From positions 14,238,993 through 14,302,992 of the forward strand of contig CM042145.1 in NCBI GenBank assembly GCA_023376005.1: a stretch of DNA of 64,000 nucleotides. Direction: 5' to 3'. Made by a program: the position numbers and the translations under genes. Positions 36,063 through 50,300 of this stretch are shown here, in pieces. The notes under the pieces were generated by a model that searched no databases, had not been told where the DNA came from, and saw nothing but the letters and a program-made list of their open reading frames with translations. Source of the DNA: Doryteuthis pealeii. Its lineage: Eukaryota; Mollusca; Cephalopoda; Myopsida; Loliginidae. How positions within the stretch are numbered: position 1 is the stretch's first letter; each line of letters begins with the position of its first letter.

Positions 36063-37894
36063 CTTCTGGCCTTGTGCCACATCTAAGCTATGCTTAGTAA
36101 ATAACTATATTCAATGGTTAAAGAACAAGAGCTCTTTAAAAAAAATTGAAATCTCAATTTGTTCAGTATTCCTTATAAAAGGTCCCCCATGTTGATGTGT
36201 ATCTTTATTCTCCCATACATTGTTTTTTTTTTTGTGGGTGTGGGGGTGGGGGTTAAGTTCGGCTTAGAACCTATTATCAAAACATCTTTAGTAAAACTTC
36301 TGGTTAGTTTACAATTTTAAGATTTGACAATATTTGGTAACCTGTTGTATCTCCCTTTTAAATATAATATGCATTTTTTAAACATTTTTTACTTACAATG
36401 TCTCTAGCAAAATCATATCCGGTGATTGTTGAGCATTCAAGTCCCTGTGTTTTCTAACATTTGAATTATAAAGATTTTGGTAATTTTTTTTTTTAATTGG
36501 CCAACTTTGATAAAACAATGTAAGCCATATACGTATTGTTATTACTTATTCTTTAGTATTTTACACCGGTAAGTCAAATCATTTAATTTAATGAGTGTTA
36601 ATTTCACTCATCTGAAACCAATCAATTCTGGTCTTTCATTTTATTGATATGATATCATTTTATTCTAACAGAAAATAAGATAAGAATAACTAAATTTAAG
36701 AATTATGTCAGAAAACTTGGCACTTTGAACACCCAAACGAAAAAAAAAACAAGTTTCTCTTAAATCATTTTTGTTTAATTATTTTTCTCATTTGAATGTG
36801 TAGTCTTTTTGAATTTCATAAACCATGTCATACATGGCTTTATAGTTTCAATTGATATTTTCTCAGATTTGGGAATGTTACACCATTGATAAAAATGTAC
36901 TGAGATTTTTTTTAAAAACATCTATGTAGGTCATATTGTGCATCATTTGAACATTGACCAAACATTGAATAAAAAACAAACAAAAAAACCTGCTTGATAA
37001 CTTGATATTTTCAAGGTTAAAAGGCAAAATAAAATCTTGGTTTTTATAGATTTTTGTATTTCAGACTTTTAAAATTAAATAATTGTTTTTCTTTAGATTA
37101 TTATTTTATGACTTTTTTTTTCAATTGTGAGATTAAATATTTTTGTCTGAGAAAATTGACTTTGCAAATGACAATTTAAAAAAATTACATGCAAAGTTAA
37201 TTATCTTAATCCAGAGCTTATCAGAAATACTTGAACTAAAAATCTCATTATTAATGATAAACCCATTCATTTAACAATGGATTGCAACACATTTCTTGTT
37301 TTATATGTGTGTGTATATATAAATAAATAAATAAATATATATATATATATATATATATACACAAACACACAAAATTTAAAAAAAAATGTTTGTATCAATT
37401 ATACACCCCAAGATGAGGATTTTTCGTGCAAATTTCTGATAACATATTTATTAATAAAACAATTACTACAGGTAAAAAAAAAAAAAATAAAGATCATGAA
37501 TATATTTAAAAAAATGTCTTGTGCTTTTAATGTAAAATATTTGGATTTGAATCTCCACCCAGAATGTCAAATTTGAATCTTTTTAAAAACTTTGTCTCGT
37601 ATGAAATTTTATGTATTTATAATATTTTTGTAAAATTCCAAAAGATTAATTTATTTAATGCTTTATAAAAGATAAATAAATGTTTAAAAAAAAATGAATC
37701 CATCTGGAGTGATAAAATATTAATGAATTTGGCAGTGATTTGATATTGTGTATTGTGATTCAATCTATGCAAATATGATCCTTAAGAAAACTATAATGAA
37801 CTGAGAATTCTATCAATATTTCAAAGAAATAAATTCTCCGCTTTTACTATGTATGAAATATCATACAGCTAGTTACTCAAACTTAGAAGTGCTT

Positions 37895-37965
37895 TGTGTA
37901 ATGTGAGCTAAGCTTACAAACCATTGTAAGTGGGTTTGATTCTCACTGGGTACCCCATACCATGA
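37895..37965 (+). mobile_element. tRNA-like short repeat, family C
   Basis: Contains aaaccattgtaagtgggttt and gattctcactgggtacccca, close to the 36000 copy. Confidence 0.45.
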
Positions 37966-38377
37966 TAGATTGTCTATTGAACAAATTTCTGTTCAATCAC
38001 ATTAAATTAAATAAAAAAAAAAACTATTAAAAATAAATAAAATCATTCATTCATTATTTATAATGCTGGGCAAAGCTAATGGCTTCAACTAAAACCAATA
38101 CTTAAACTGTGTGGGACCAAATAGAATTGTACATTTAACCATGTATCATGGCAACATTTTTTCTCCCTTGCTTTCTTGTTCCCATGTGTTGTACCCAAAC
38201 GCAAAGTCACTTCCTGACCTTACTGTCCAAGGGGAGCAACTCTGGATCTTTTTTAGGCTGACCCTAACCTTTGATTTAAGTATTCAACTGTAGTTTGAGG
38301 TTAACTTGGAAGTGCCTCATTTTGGTGTGATTGCACTTTGGCAAGTTCCTGTGAAGTCCTTTTTTACTCCTACTAGC

Positions 38378-39090
38378 AAATATATGCACCCTCTGGATGC
38401 AAGTATTTACATTTTAATCTAATAAAATGTAATTAGAAAGGCTAATAAAATTAAATAATGCAGATAAAAAGATTTGAAACAGAGAGGGGTATAATCGAAA
38501 AATAGAACTGAAACTTATTCTTCCATCACTCCCATATTTCATTGCTAAATTTTCCAAATTTATCTATTCAGTTAAATTAGGAAGTAAAGAATAAAATTAA
38601 TTATTTCTTCTTGTTAATGGATTTCTTTTAAGATTTATCCCAGAGATTTTTAATCATATTTATTAAAATAAAACCAAAAAATTAGAAATCAATAATACTA
38701 AGCACATATTTATTAAAATCAAATTTATATCAAATGCAAATTAGCCATCACACTGGCTTTGGCCCTGAACCGTACAAGTTAACATCGTTGATCCCAAGGG
38801 CCCCCTTGATTTAAAGGGGCTGGGTTTATTGCCCAGTGCCCGAGGCGCCTCCCTTGAGGGGGGAATGCTGACAGGATCAACGCATTTTTTGCACCCCCTC
38901 CCCATGGCCTTGTGCCTAACCTGTACAACGTGGGGTATGTAGTAAATATGGTGAACAGTATTAATAATTGAGGTTTAAATAAAATCGTGGAGAATGATGT
39001 AAATAACTAAGGGAATTTTGATTTGAATAGTAATAGTTTTGGTTACAGACAGACAAATACATGATCTCCATTATAAGATTAGCATTTGTC
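38378..39090 (+). repeat. AT-rich dispersed repeat, copy holding a GC-rich insert
   Basis: Starts aaatatatgcaccctctgga, ends near ggttacagacagacaaatac. The GC-rich repeat occupies 38755-38945. Confidence 0.75.
38755..38945 (+). repeat. GC-rich repeat copy
   Basis: Contains tttaaaggggctgggtttat and gaggcgcctcccttgagggg. It is embedded in an AT-rich repeat. Confidence 0.75.
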
Positions 39091-39535
39091 TTCATTGGAG
39101 GTGACTGAGATGGTAGTTCAAATGTGTCCATTGTTAAATGTTGTCAACTATGCTTGAAGAGTGAAGTTTGCTCACCAAAAATCTGTCAAAGTGTGAAGTT
39201 TCAAAATTTGAATCGCATGGATCTTTTGACAAAATGTATTTGTCATAATAGTTGTGTTCTGTCTTTCACCTGTTCCTTAAAATCATGGAAACCATAAAGA
39301 GAAAATTGCATATTGAAATTCAGTGATGGCATCACTTTAGCCAAAGTGAATAATTTTGTTTCTGAAGATGTTTGTTGTGCTGTCGATAATCTTTCTGTAA
39401 ATAATTCCATCAGGCACTAAAATGTGCTTGTACCTCATCGCCAAATTATTATATTTTTAAAGTACAAAATACTAATGAATGAAAGACGGATGTGGCACAA
39501 TAACCTGTAGAGGATTGATTGATTGATAGGATTTA

Positions 39536-39763
39536 GGGACCAAGTAACCAATAAGCACCCTAAATCATCAACTTAATAAAAGGTTCATATTTTAACTCAT
39601 CACCGGTAAGTTTTGCTTTCAAATATTTGAAAATAAATGAAGAGATGATTTTTGCAATTATATTGTATCGGACAAAAACAAATTGTGTGATACTATTTCT
39701 GAACAACATCCTTTTATTTAAATAAGCATAAAAATATTTTTTAATATTCCTCAAAGTGAAACA
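39536..39763. mobile_element. Fragment of the AATGTATA-flanked foldback family
   Basis: Starts gggaccaagtaaccaataag and follows the 8180 element through aacatccttttatttaaata. It leads into another foldback. Confidence 0.65.
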
Positions 39764-40268
39764 AACAAGGTGAGATTACTCTCATTTATGTAGCTAATGT
39801 TCAGATTACTGAAAAGCTACTATAATATGGTTAAACGTATAGTTTATTCAAATATAATTGCATTTCTCTTCGCATTAAGTAAAAACTATTTTAGTATAAA
39901 ATTATACGTCTAACCATATTATGGTAGCTTTTCGGTAATCTGAACATTAGCTACATAAATGAGAGTAATCTCGCCTTTGTTTCACTTTGAGGAAGCCATC
40001 TGTTTTGGTCGGCCATTTTCATTTCACCGTAAATCTACAGTTTTAACACAAAAATATCATAAAATGTGTTCTTAATAACAATTAAGTTTATTTCAAATAA
40101 TGCACAAGCATAATTTTATATTTTCGTGTTAAAACATGCAGTTGTATTGATTCAAACAAATTCGTATTTTCAGTGTAGATTTATGGTGAAATGAAAAAGA
40201 GGCTTCCTCAAAGTACAATAAACAAAGGGAGATTACTCTCATTTATGTAGCTAATGTTCAGATTACCC
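39749..40268. repeat. Compound foldback with a thrice-repeated segment
   Basis: Arms 39749-39838 and 39905-39993 are inverted. A second inverted pair (about 39990-40040 and 40165-40210, around catttcaccgtaaatctac) follows, and a third copy of the segment tttatgtagctaatgttcag ends at 40268. A small relative lies at 14060-14140. Confidence 0.7.
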
Positions 40269-41301
40269 CATTGTGTATATAGCACGGAACCTTTATTAAA
40301 TATGGCATATAGTTTACTTAATAGTCAAATTTCAGGTAAGTGAGATACAAACAAAATAATTGAAATTTGTTTAATATACCTTATAATCAATATAAGTAAT
40401 AAAGCCACAATATTAGTTGTAGACTTAAAATAGAATATTCTAACTATTAAATTCTGAGTAGCATTTAATAGCCATCTCCCCTGAGAAATTATTATTATTA
40501 GTTTGAGTGCAAACATAGACCTTGTATAAATTAGGGAGGAAATTGCTTTATTTTCCAGGTAAGTGCACTAACAACAATCTTGTTATAATATGTACAAAAA
40601 TCATAACACTATAATAAACAAAACAATGTGATTAGAACTAAGAAAATTGTACTGGATGGATTGGATATTAAGACAAAACAAATTCCCATGGAAAAGTGTG
40701 CAATCTTCCATTAAAGATTGCAGAAAAAAATAACAATGACAATTGTTAGTAAGTCATTATAAGGCTTTATTAAACTGTTCAAACATCATTGGCATTGGGT
40801 GGGGGGAGTTTGTTATTTGAATTCATCCCTTAAATTGTAAAGAATTTGTACAGAAAATAACTATATTAGTCATTAAAGAACGTTTTAATTGAATTTAATT
40901 CAGCATCGGATTAATTAACTAATCTTATCAATTCTAAGCATTTTAGCTGAAAATTTGTTGCTTGGTAGTTTAATGTATTTTTTTTTACAAAAAAATCAAT
41001 TTTTGTCTTTCATTATACAAGATCTGTCATTCTAGTTGATTAACATTAGTAATCTGTTCTTAGAAATCAAAGAAGTGTCAGTTTTAATAATACAGAATCC
41101 AAATAACAAACTTCCCACAAAAGCAGAAAGCTTGAAATTTATTGCATAATTTCTGTAAAATACTTGGTTTTCATTTTCATTGCTTCTGCTCTCAAATTTG
41201 ACCATTTACTTTGTATTTCAATCAGTTTAACACAGTTGATAGCTATCTACAGATGTGGGTATTTTGCTGAGGGGGTGAGGTGGTTAATAATTAGATTAAC
41301 T

Positions 41302-41517
41302 CTATGCTGTGGGAAGATTGAGTAGGGTCTGTTGTCCCTTTGGCAAATAGAGTACATTGCGGGAGCGAGCAAGTTGTTGAGCAATGTCTTCAGCAGCCTC
41401 CAATTTTCTTAATTCAATCAAACCCTCACCAGCCTCAATAAAAGCTGTGGACAATAACTCGGCAGCTCTGCTATCACCTTCCGCAGTTGTTACAGCGGCT
41501 TGACGGATTTGTTCAGC
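41302..41517 (-). CDS. PHB: Prohibitin terminal coding exon
   Basis: The acceptor is cttttctag. It has 71 codons, [20 protein letters not shown] through [14 protein letters not shown], then TAG at 41304-41302. A minus-strand AATAAA at 41143-41138, about 160 bp downstream, is a plausible poly(A) signal. Confidence 0.97.
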   Translation of the reverse strand, partial: AEQIRQAAVTTAEGDSRAAELLSTAFIEAGEGLIELRKLEAAEDIAQQLARSRNVLYLPKGQQTLLNLPTA

Positions 41518-44500
41518 CTAGAAAAGAAGAAAAATTTATTCAATTATTTTTACTGGATAGCAATTAAAATTTAAAAAATTCCTATAAAGGTATTTTTCAT
41601 ACCAATACAAATAAGTCACCTCTAAATATTTTTAATACTATGGTGAGTCAAAAGTTTTACAATATTTTGGTAGTATGAGGCACACTTCAGCAGGTCTAGA
41701 TGCTTTTGCAGAGGTCATGAAGGTGACTAACCATACAGGATGCGAGATGCAGAGCTTGCCTGATACTCTCTGAGTGCTACTTCCCAGATTTTCCTCTACG
41801 AGCAGGACCCATAGAATTTCCACAACACAAAACAAAAATCAAGAAGAGCTATTTAAGCCAGAAACGCTTTGCAATTTCATTACATATAAATCCTACCTGT
41901 TGTCTTTTCAATAAATAATGCAAAAAATAAAAGTGACAAAAAAAAAAAAAAAAAAAAAATGACTTGTAAAAAATTGTTGGGCTGAAAATCCGCCTGTTGC
42001 TGGCTCGCATAGTGTAAATTAGGGCAGGAGGCCTGGACAACATAAGATCAAAAATCACCAAAATATCTTCTGTAATTCACTATTTCAATATTACAAATAA
42101 AACAATTGTATTCACAATTTTGTTTTATATTGCATCTTGGACGGTGTCATTTTTAACCAGAGGGTGTTGCAGGATGATAACGGACAGAAAATTCAAGAAC
42201 AACCGTATTAATATACACATACATATATATACACATACATATATGGCAATCTTTAGGAAGTGTGTGGTGTAATGGTTAAAGTCATGGGAAATGGGACACG
42301 TCACCCTGAGTTCAAATCCTGGATGTGGTAATTGCATTTAACTTAGCACTAATACCCTTGGGAAAGGTATGAATCCTACTCTCCCTCCAATTATGGGTAA
42401 ATAGTAGGGCAGACCGGGCTCTTTAACCATGGTTAGACAATCGGTCTAGGAGAAGGAAAACTGAATTCAAACCTGTTAAACTCCGCTTAAGAAATTGACC
42501 TTGTGTCGCATCCTGCTCGTGCGGAGGGGTTGGTAAATATATATATGGCAATCTGAGCAAAATTTCTTGAACCATCTGGTTGGTTACTGTAAACCAACTG
42601 TGCCTTTACTTTTCACACAACAAATGTTTTTGGTTTGTTTCCATGTCATTATGACCCAGTTCAAACCCATAAAGCATAAGTTCCTGAAGTTGTCTACATT
42701 ACACATTTATCTGTGCGGTTTTCAAATCACACATGGAGTGAACAACGCACAATGTGCCAACACACCAATTATCACAGCATTACCAACCATAGCAGATGCT
42801 TTCCACGATTTGAACTGCTTTGGTCACAAACTAGCACGTACCAAAATATTGCAAAACTTTTGAATCACCCTAATATTTTACGAGGGTCATTCAGTAAATA
42901 AGGTTAATTTTGCTTAAGGAGTTGGCAATAGAAAACACTGTTTACAGTTGCACCTTTTTTTTTTTTTCAAGGAAAACCAATAGTCATGGGTCTTTCAGGT
43001 CACTGAAAACAGTTCAGCAGTCAGTAAAGAAGGTCATGCTGACTTGAGAACTTTTTCAGTTATTTCCTATAAGTCTAACATAATCAAAGGGGAACTACTC
43101 TTGACTGATAAATTATTTATTTATTGATCTACTAGGAAAAAAGAAGATGGGGGTAGAGTTTAGAGTTAGTTTAATGGAAAAATAAATAATTTATCAGTCA
43201 AGAGTGGTTCCCCTTTGATCATGTTAGACTTATAGGAAATAACCACTTTTTCTTTACTGGAGAGTCAGTGTGTTTTACTTTATGGACCTGCTCGTCGTGG
43301 CAAACCCAGGTCTAGTCCATTTGTAAATACTTTTTTGACTAAAACATGCTTCTCTGTACACATCAAAAGCTTTGCACTTTTCAGTTGCTAAAAATTTGAT
43401 AACAGACCTCTGTTCAAGCCTGGAGCATTATGATTTTTCCTGTCATTTTGAATAGCCTCAAAAGAAAGATTTTTGCAAGATTAAAATAATTTTTGCCATA
43501 CATAAAACAATACCAAACAATGCAGAGCTTATATTTATGAAGAAGGAAGGAAACAAACAAAAAAAAACTACCTACTTTCAAAAAGATTCATTTTATCAAC
43601 TGAATGACCCTCGTGTATATATACAAGTATTTTTCATTCGAGTTTTACAACATTCATAAAAATCAAAAAAATAGTAACTTAAGATTTTAGTAGAAAATTG
43701 GTGTCTAGAAAATACCAAAAATTCAATAGATTGCCCCCCCCCCGACTGCAAAACTTAAATTTTATGCATTTGCAATAATTATCATTATAGAAAATTGACT
43801 TGATGGCTCGAGTTCAAATCCTGGACAAAGCTGTTTGCATTTCATAGCACCAATACCCTAAGGCAAGGTATGAATCCAACTATTCTACACCCAGCTATGG
43901 GTAAATAGCAGGGCAGACTTCTCTTTTTACCTTGGTAAGGCAACCAGTCTAGTAGAAGGAAAACTCGGACCATATAACCTTTAGGCACCCATTTTTGATC
44001 TCGATTAAGAAAGGACATGTTTTTCATTTACACCTTCAATATCCGGGTGTTTGTTAGGGTTTATAATTTAAAGATAAAGATAAAGATAAAAAAAAAAAAT
44101 TAAAAAAAAAAAGTCTAAAAATTGTCTGTAAAAAACAACCAGATATTGACGGTGTAAATGAAAAACATGTCCTTTCTTAATAGAGATCAAAACGGTCATA
44201 TGGTCTGAAAAAGGTGCCTAAAGGTCATATGGTCTGAAAACTCAAATTCAAACCAGCTGTACTCCACTAAAAAAAATTACCTTTGGTAAATACAATAACT
44301 GCCATCATTACAATATAGATGATAAATAAAAATAATTTAACTGTATCATATTCATTTTAATGATTTAAATACTTTAATAAAATCTGGAATTTTGAGGGTA
44401 AAATTCATATGTACTATATATCATAAACACTAATTTTAATCCAAATCTGCAATTTCTTCTTTGTTTAATGGCATATTAACCTACATGGGTTATTTAAAGC

Positions 44501-45106
44501 CAAAGACATCCTTGTAGAAGAACAGTAGTAGTACTACTTAACCCATAGCAAAGGGAGTTCATACCTTTATAAAGAGTATTAGTCCAAAAGTGGATGTAAT
44601 AGCAAGACTGGAGTTAGAACTCTCTTAGCACAATATCACAATCCAGCACATTAGCCACTACACCACAGAGACCCCCCCCCCTTACAATTTGATATTTTCT
44701 AATCATCTATCTACATGTCATGATTACTGATTTCTATTTCTTGTTTAGAAAAAAAAAAATAATAAAAAGAAGTTAAAAACAAAACACTTACTTTTTCGAC
44801 TAAATATCTTGCTTTTTCAGCATCCTGCTGAGCCACTTGTTTCAATTCAACAGCTTCTGTAAATTCTTTTCCGAATGTTAAGTGAGTCTACAAATAATGA
44901 AAAAAAATAAACATTATTAATAGAAAGTTCTTCATCTTAATTCAAACTCTAAACACAAATAACACTAGTTTTTAGTTGACAGTTTCAATTTGAAAAATTG
45001 AATTTATCCACATAAATGAGAAATTATGAATTTGGCAAATTAAAACAATTATAGATATGAGCAAAAATATGTGACTCCCTCAGCTTCAAGGATTTAAGTT
45101 TTAGTG

Positions 45107-45164
<58 letters not shown>

Positions 45165-47249
45165 CACTGCAGAATGATTTTTTTTTTTTTTTTTTAAATT
45201 ACTTAAAATTTCAAATTTATCAATAAATTAAAAGTTTTTTAATAAAAGTATACAATAACTAAATTGATTCATAATTAGTTTATTGTTCTTGATTATTTTA
45301 ATTGTTTATCATCCAGATAAATTTAGTAAGTATTAATCAAAGAAAAATACGCCCCTCTCCCCCAGAAAGCAAACAAAATTCTGTGTAAGAAATGAAATTA
45401 TAGTTTGTCGATTTAAAAAAAATGTTTTTTCAAATTCAACTATTTAATTAAATTAGATAGTAAAGAATAAAATTACAGTTATTTCTTTTTGTTAATGGAT
45501 TTCTTTTAAGGTTCATTGACAGAATTTTTGCTCGTTAATTAAAATAAAACCAAACAATTAGAAATCAATATTTATTAAATCAAATTTTTAATATCAATAT
45601 GTAAATTAGCATTCCCATTCACTGTAAACTGCTATTTACTTGTATATATAATGTCATGTTATTAATATGTAGATAAGACCAACAGTATTAATAATATGAA
45701 TGATTTTCTTAATAACGGAGATTTTAAATAAAAATAAGATCATGGAGAATGTGTGATGGTGACGTAGTTTTGGTTACAGACAAACAATTTCCATTAAAAT
45801 AAAATCAATTTTAGATTTAATAAAACTTGTGAATAAACTATCATTTAAAGTAGATTTAAAAGTAATCAGTTCTAAGTCATTCCACTTCCAGTGGACCAAT
45901 CTTACACCTTTTAAAACAATTCATATACAAATCCTTGGCTCTTAAACAGACCTCCCCATTCTGCCTGATTGACCCAGACAGCTGGTCTTAGAAATGAGGC
46001 CCAAAAGATTGAATAGTTGTTTCAGAAGATTATCCTTGATATTGTTCAGGGCAACACATTTATAACTCCTCTTGGCCAGTTTTTGGATTAGAAATTGACT
46101 ACCATCCCCACTTTTTAAAATAAATTGTTTGGTTGGTTTGGGTTTTACGGCAAGTCAACCAATTGGGTCATTTTATGCCGAATACGTTTTCTTTTCTTTC
46201 TTTCTTTCTTTCTTTGTAAGGTACAGCTGCCACCTGCATATCATTCCAGATCTTGCTTCTATTGGTATTTAGGTATAGTGATAGGGGTTTAGTTATTTTT
46301 TGAAATCAAGTTTTCTTTTGAGGATTTGAACATCAAGAGAGTGTAGGTCTATGAACTTACATCCTTGATAGGAGGCCGGTTCTTTTCAAAAAGTTTAATA
46401 TGCTCTTGGAATCTATTTTTCCAAATAGTTTGTTCATGCTGTTAACATTGTAGAACTTTCTTTGAGTGTGTGCATTCAATCAGAATATGTTTTATTGTAT
46501 ACCAGTTTCCACATGAACATTTAGGTGGAGGTTCTTCTTTTAGAATGAAGGATTGGGTTAATCTAGTGTGGCTGGTGCATAGCCGGGTGATAGTGGTTTC
46601 TTCTCTTCTGGTATTACTAAGATCAGGTGTCCTTTCTTTTAAGCTGGGCTGTATTTTGTAGAGTTTGTTGTGGGGATTTTCATCCCATAGTTGCTGCCAT
46701 TATTTGCTTGATTTTTGGTTTAAGATCACTGTATGGTATTTTGTAGTTTTTGTCTGGTATCATGTCAAGTGCAGATTTAGCTAATGAATGTGCTTTATCA
46801 TTTCCCTGGATTCCTACATGGCCTGGTATCCAGCAGAATATCACTTTTTTGCTATGGCTAATGGAGTTAAGTTTGTTTAAAAGTTTAGTGATTAAAAGGT
46901 TATCCAGTTTTCTACTTTTAATAGATTGTAGAACAGAAATGGAGTCTGAATGGATAATGAATTTTTTCGAGTTGCTAGTTGAGACAATGTTAAGTGCCAG
47001 ATTTATTGCACGGGTTTCAGCGGTAAATATGGAGGCTTCTTTTTGTCTAATGTATTCACACACACACATGCAAAAAAAAAAAAGCATCCAAGTTGTATTA
47101 TATTTAATCTTAAAATATGCAATGAAAAGTATTCTAAAATATTTCCAGGTTATAAATGGTTTTATGTGCAGTGTACATATTTTAAAGAATATGAAAAAAA
47201 AAAAAACCCCAAAATGTTACAGTATTTAAAATTACACACACACGTACAT

Positions 47250-47299
<50 letters not shown>

Positions 47300-47344
47300 C
47301 ATTAAAAACAATTTAAAGTTAAAAGATGAAAGATATGATTGATG

Positions 47345-47382
<38 letters not shown>

Positions 47383-50300
47383 TTCTAAAAGTTATATCAC
47401 TAAAAGTACTGAAATCTAAATAATCAAATAAGAAATAAATAATCAAATAAGACAAATAAGACAAATACAAATAAGAAATAAATAATCAAATAAGAAATAA
47501 ATAATCAAATAAGAAATAAATAATCAAATAAGAAATAAATAATCAAATAAGAAATAAATAATCAAATAGACTTACCAATGAGATGTCATCCAACATCAAA
47601 CCAAATGTAGCAGCACGGTCTGTAAGTTCGTCTGATACTCTCTGAGAGACAACTTCACGGTTGGTAATCAATTCACTAGCATCAAATTGGGCCTGGAAGA
47701 AGTTTCAAAAGATTTATTCAACAGTTTCAAAGAATTCAGCATTTTTTTCTTCTTTTTCAATGCAAAATTTAAAAGATTATTTCAGCTGTAAATTTCTTCA
47801 AAATGTCACCTTTGTACAAGTATATTAATATAATTTTTTTAATATGATTTCAGAAAAAGTTTTTTTTTTTTGTTTAATTTCTTTAGTATTGAATTTTTTA
47901 CAATCTAATATTTCCTATCAATTCACAGGTGAATAATAATCAATATTAAAAAAAATATATAAAAAAAATCTGCTAGGTACTTCCCATTAAATTTGATTGA
48001 TTTTAATGGCATATCAAATTGTCTAGGATTATTTTATACCGAGAGGTTAGGAAATCACATTCATTGTATGTTCATATTTACATTTCCTGTGTAGTTGCCC
48101 CCCCCATCAAATATGAATAATTTAAAAACTATTTGACCCATAGATGGACCCTAACATGTACTACCACTCCGGGTCAAGGTGGACCTGAGAGTAATGGCAA
48201 TGAAGGATTACTCCACATTCCCCAGATGCAGTTTAGTGTTATACCTAGGACACACCTGCTGGGGATTCAGTTAGCTTATCCTAAGCCCTGCCAACAGGAC
48301 AGTTTTATAACTAGAACACAATACCAATTCATTCAGATAATTCTTATAATAAATAATTCAAGATTCAAATTTTTAACACCAGTTTATTAATCTATAATCT
48401 TCATGAAAAAGCACCATTATTATTATTAATTTGAAAAAACTTGACGTTCTTACTTTTTACATTTCTTAACTCTTAACAAATCCCGTTGAGAATTTTCTAA
48501 GTCCAGAGCCCAATTCCTATAAGGATTTATCAAAAAAGGCTAAAAATGGACTTTTCATTTAAAGTTACCTGTTATTTCCCTCAAATCAAAGACTTCTATA
48601 TATGTTTAATATTACATTTAAACAAAAGCTATCATCTGGGGTAGATTAGGAAAATGAATGACTTCCGGCTGGGTGGAATGAGGTGGTATAGAACATTAAG
48701 AGTTAATGTTCTGATGATGGAGATTGTTTGTGGCTAAATACTGGATACTTATCAAGTACCCCACGTGTACGGGTTAGGCACAAGGCCCTATTAATGTGAG
48801 ACCACCCACAAGCTGAGACCCATGGTGGCGGGTGCAAAAAATGTGTTGATCCCGTCGGCATTCCCCCTCAAGGTACTGGGCAATAAATCCAGCCCTGCTC
48901 CTTTAAATCAAGGGGCAGGTATTGTCTGGGGGGATGGCCCCCTGGGATCAATGTTAGCTTGTAAGATCCAGGTCCGAAGCCACTGGACCCCGGCACTGAA
49001 AATACTGGTTGTAGTAAATATATTCCAATCTTAAGTTTGATCCCTGTTTATTGCTACTAAATAGCAAAAAACATTTTTCTATCTCAACAGAAATAGGGCA
49101 AGGATTCCCAGTGTATTGTGGGTGGGTGCGGGGGCTATCATTAAGTCAAGGAAGGGCACAGATATAAAATAGGGGGTTAAACTGGTTTATGTTGTAAGCA
49201 GCAACCCACAAAAATTAGTTCACATCAGATTCACATGTAAAAGGGCCAAGTGATCTTTTGGGCAGGGTCAGAAGAAGCAGGAGACCCTTGGCCTAAAATA
49301 AGGAGGGAATATTTTTCTGAGGAGAGAATACTCTCTAGGATTAGTAACATTCGTGTACACAGAAGGTAAATATGAATAATCAAAAAGAACTGAATCAAAA
49401 ATAATTAGTTACTTTGGAATATGCACGCTTAGTGTAGCATTTATTGTTATAGGAAATGGAATTGGCAACCAGAGTTCAAATCCTGGACAAGGCTGTTTGT
49501 ATTTCACTTTATGTTAATTCCTTTCCCAAGTACATTTCTATAGTAAAATTTAACAGAATACAGACACAAATATGGTTTTTATAGCCCTTTCTTAAAAAAA
49601 AAAAAACAAAAAAAACAATTTAATATCACCCCCACCCCCACTTTATCAATCTTTCATTATAGCAAATTTTGGACCAAGTCTCCAATATGCACCCCAAATC
49701 TTTCAATTAATAAAGGTTCACTTTTGCTTTATCACCGGTAACTTCCACTTTTGAATATATTTGTAAACAAAAATCAACACTCGATATTTTCCACTTATAT
49801 TGTTTCTGACAAAAAAAAATTTTACAAATTATTTGATACTATTTCTAAGCAACATCCTTTTATTTAAAACATAAAAAATATTTTGTAATAAATAGATAAA
49901 CATATCTGCATTTCTCTTCTGATTAAATAAAAACTATTTTAGTATAAATCTTCTGATTAATAATTATTCTAGTATAAAAACGTGTCTTTTGTTTTTTTGT
50001 TTTACTTCATTGTAAGTGTTAACAAATATTCATAAACTTCTGATTAATAAGTATTTATCTAAAAAAAGATTTTGCTATTGAATTTTAATTTGGTTATGTG
50101 TACCAACCATGTGATCAAATTTGAAATTAATATTTGCAAAAAAAAAAAATAAAATAAAAAAACTATTTATTTATTAAAAAAAGAACAATAAGAATATTAA
50201 TTTATCATCAGTGCCAAATTAATCTTTTTTATTAAAATCAAAAACTAATGCAGAATAGCGCGCAAGAGATAATATCATTACATATAAATTGATGAATTTG

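Larger units (their letters stand above)
34866..41137. other. Convergent intergenic region between NT5C3 and PHB
   Basis: Contains tRNA-like repeats (36000, 37900), a TA tract at 37320-37362, the AT-rich/GC-rich repeat pair (38378-39090) and the compound foldback. No gene seen. Confidence 0.6.

Noticed and set aside
47400..47572. CRISPR-like array
   Set aside because: Direct tandem units without spacers in a eukaryotic intron: a minisatellite.
49315..49350. CTGAGGA followed by a GAGA/CTCTC hairpin
   Set aside because: The GAAA element after stem II is missing.
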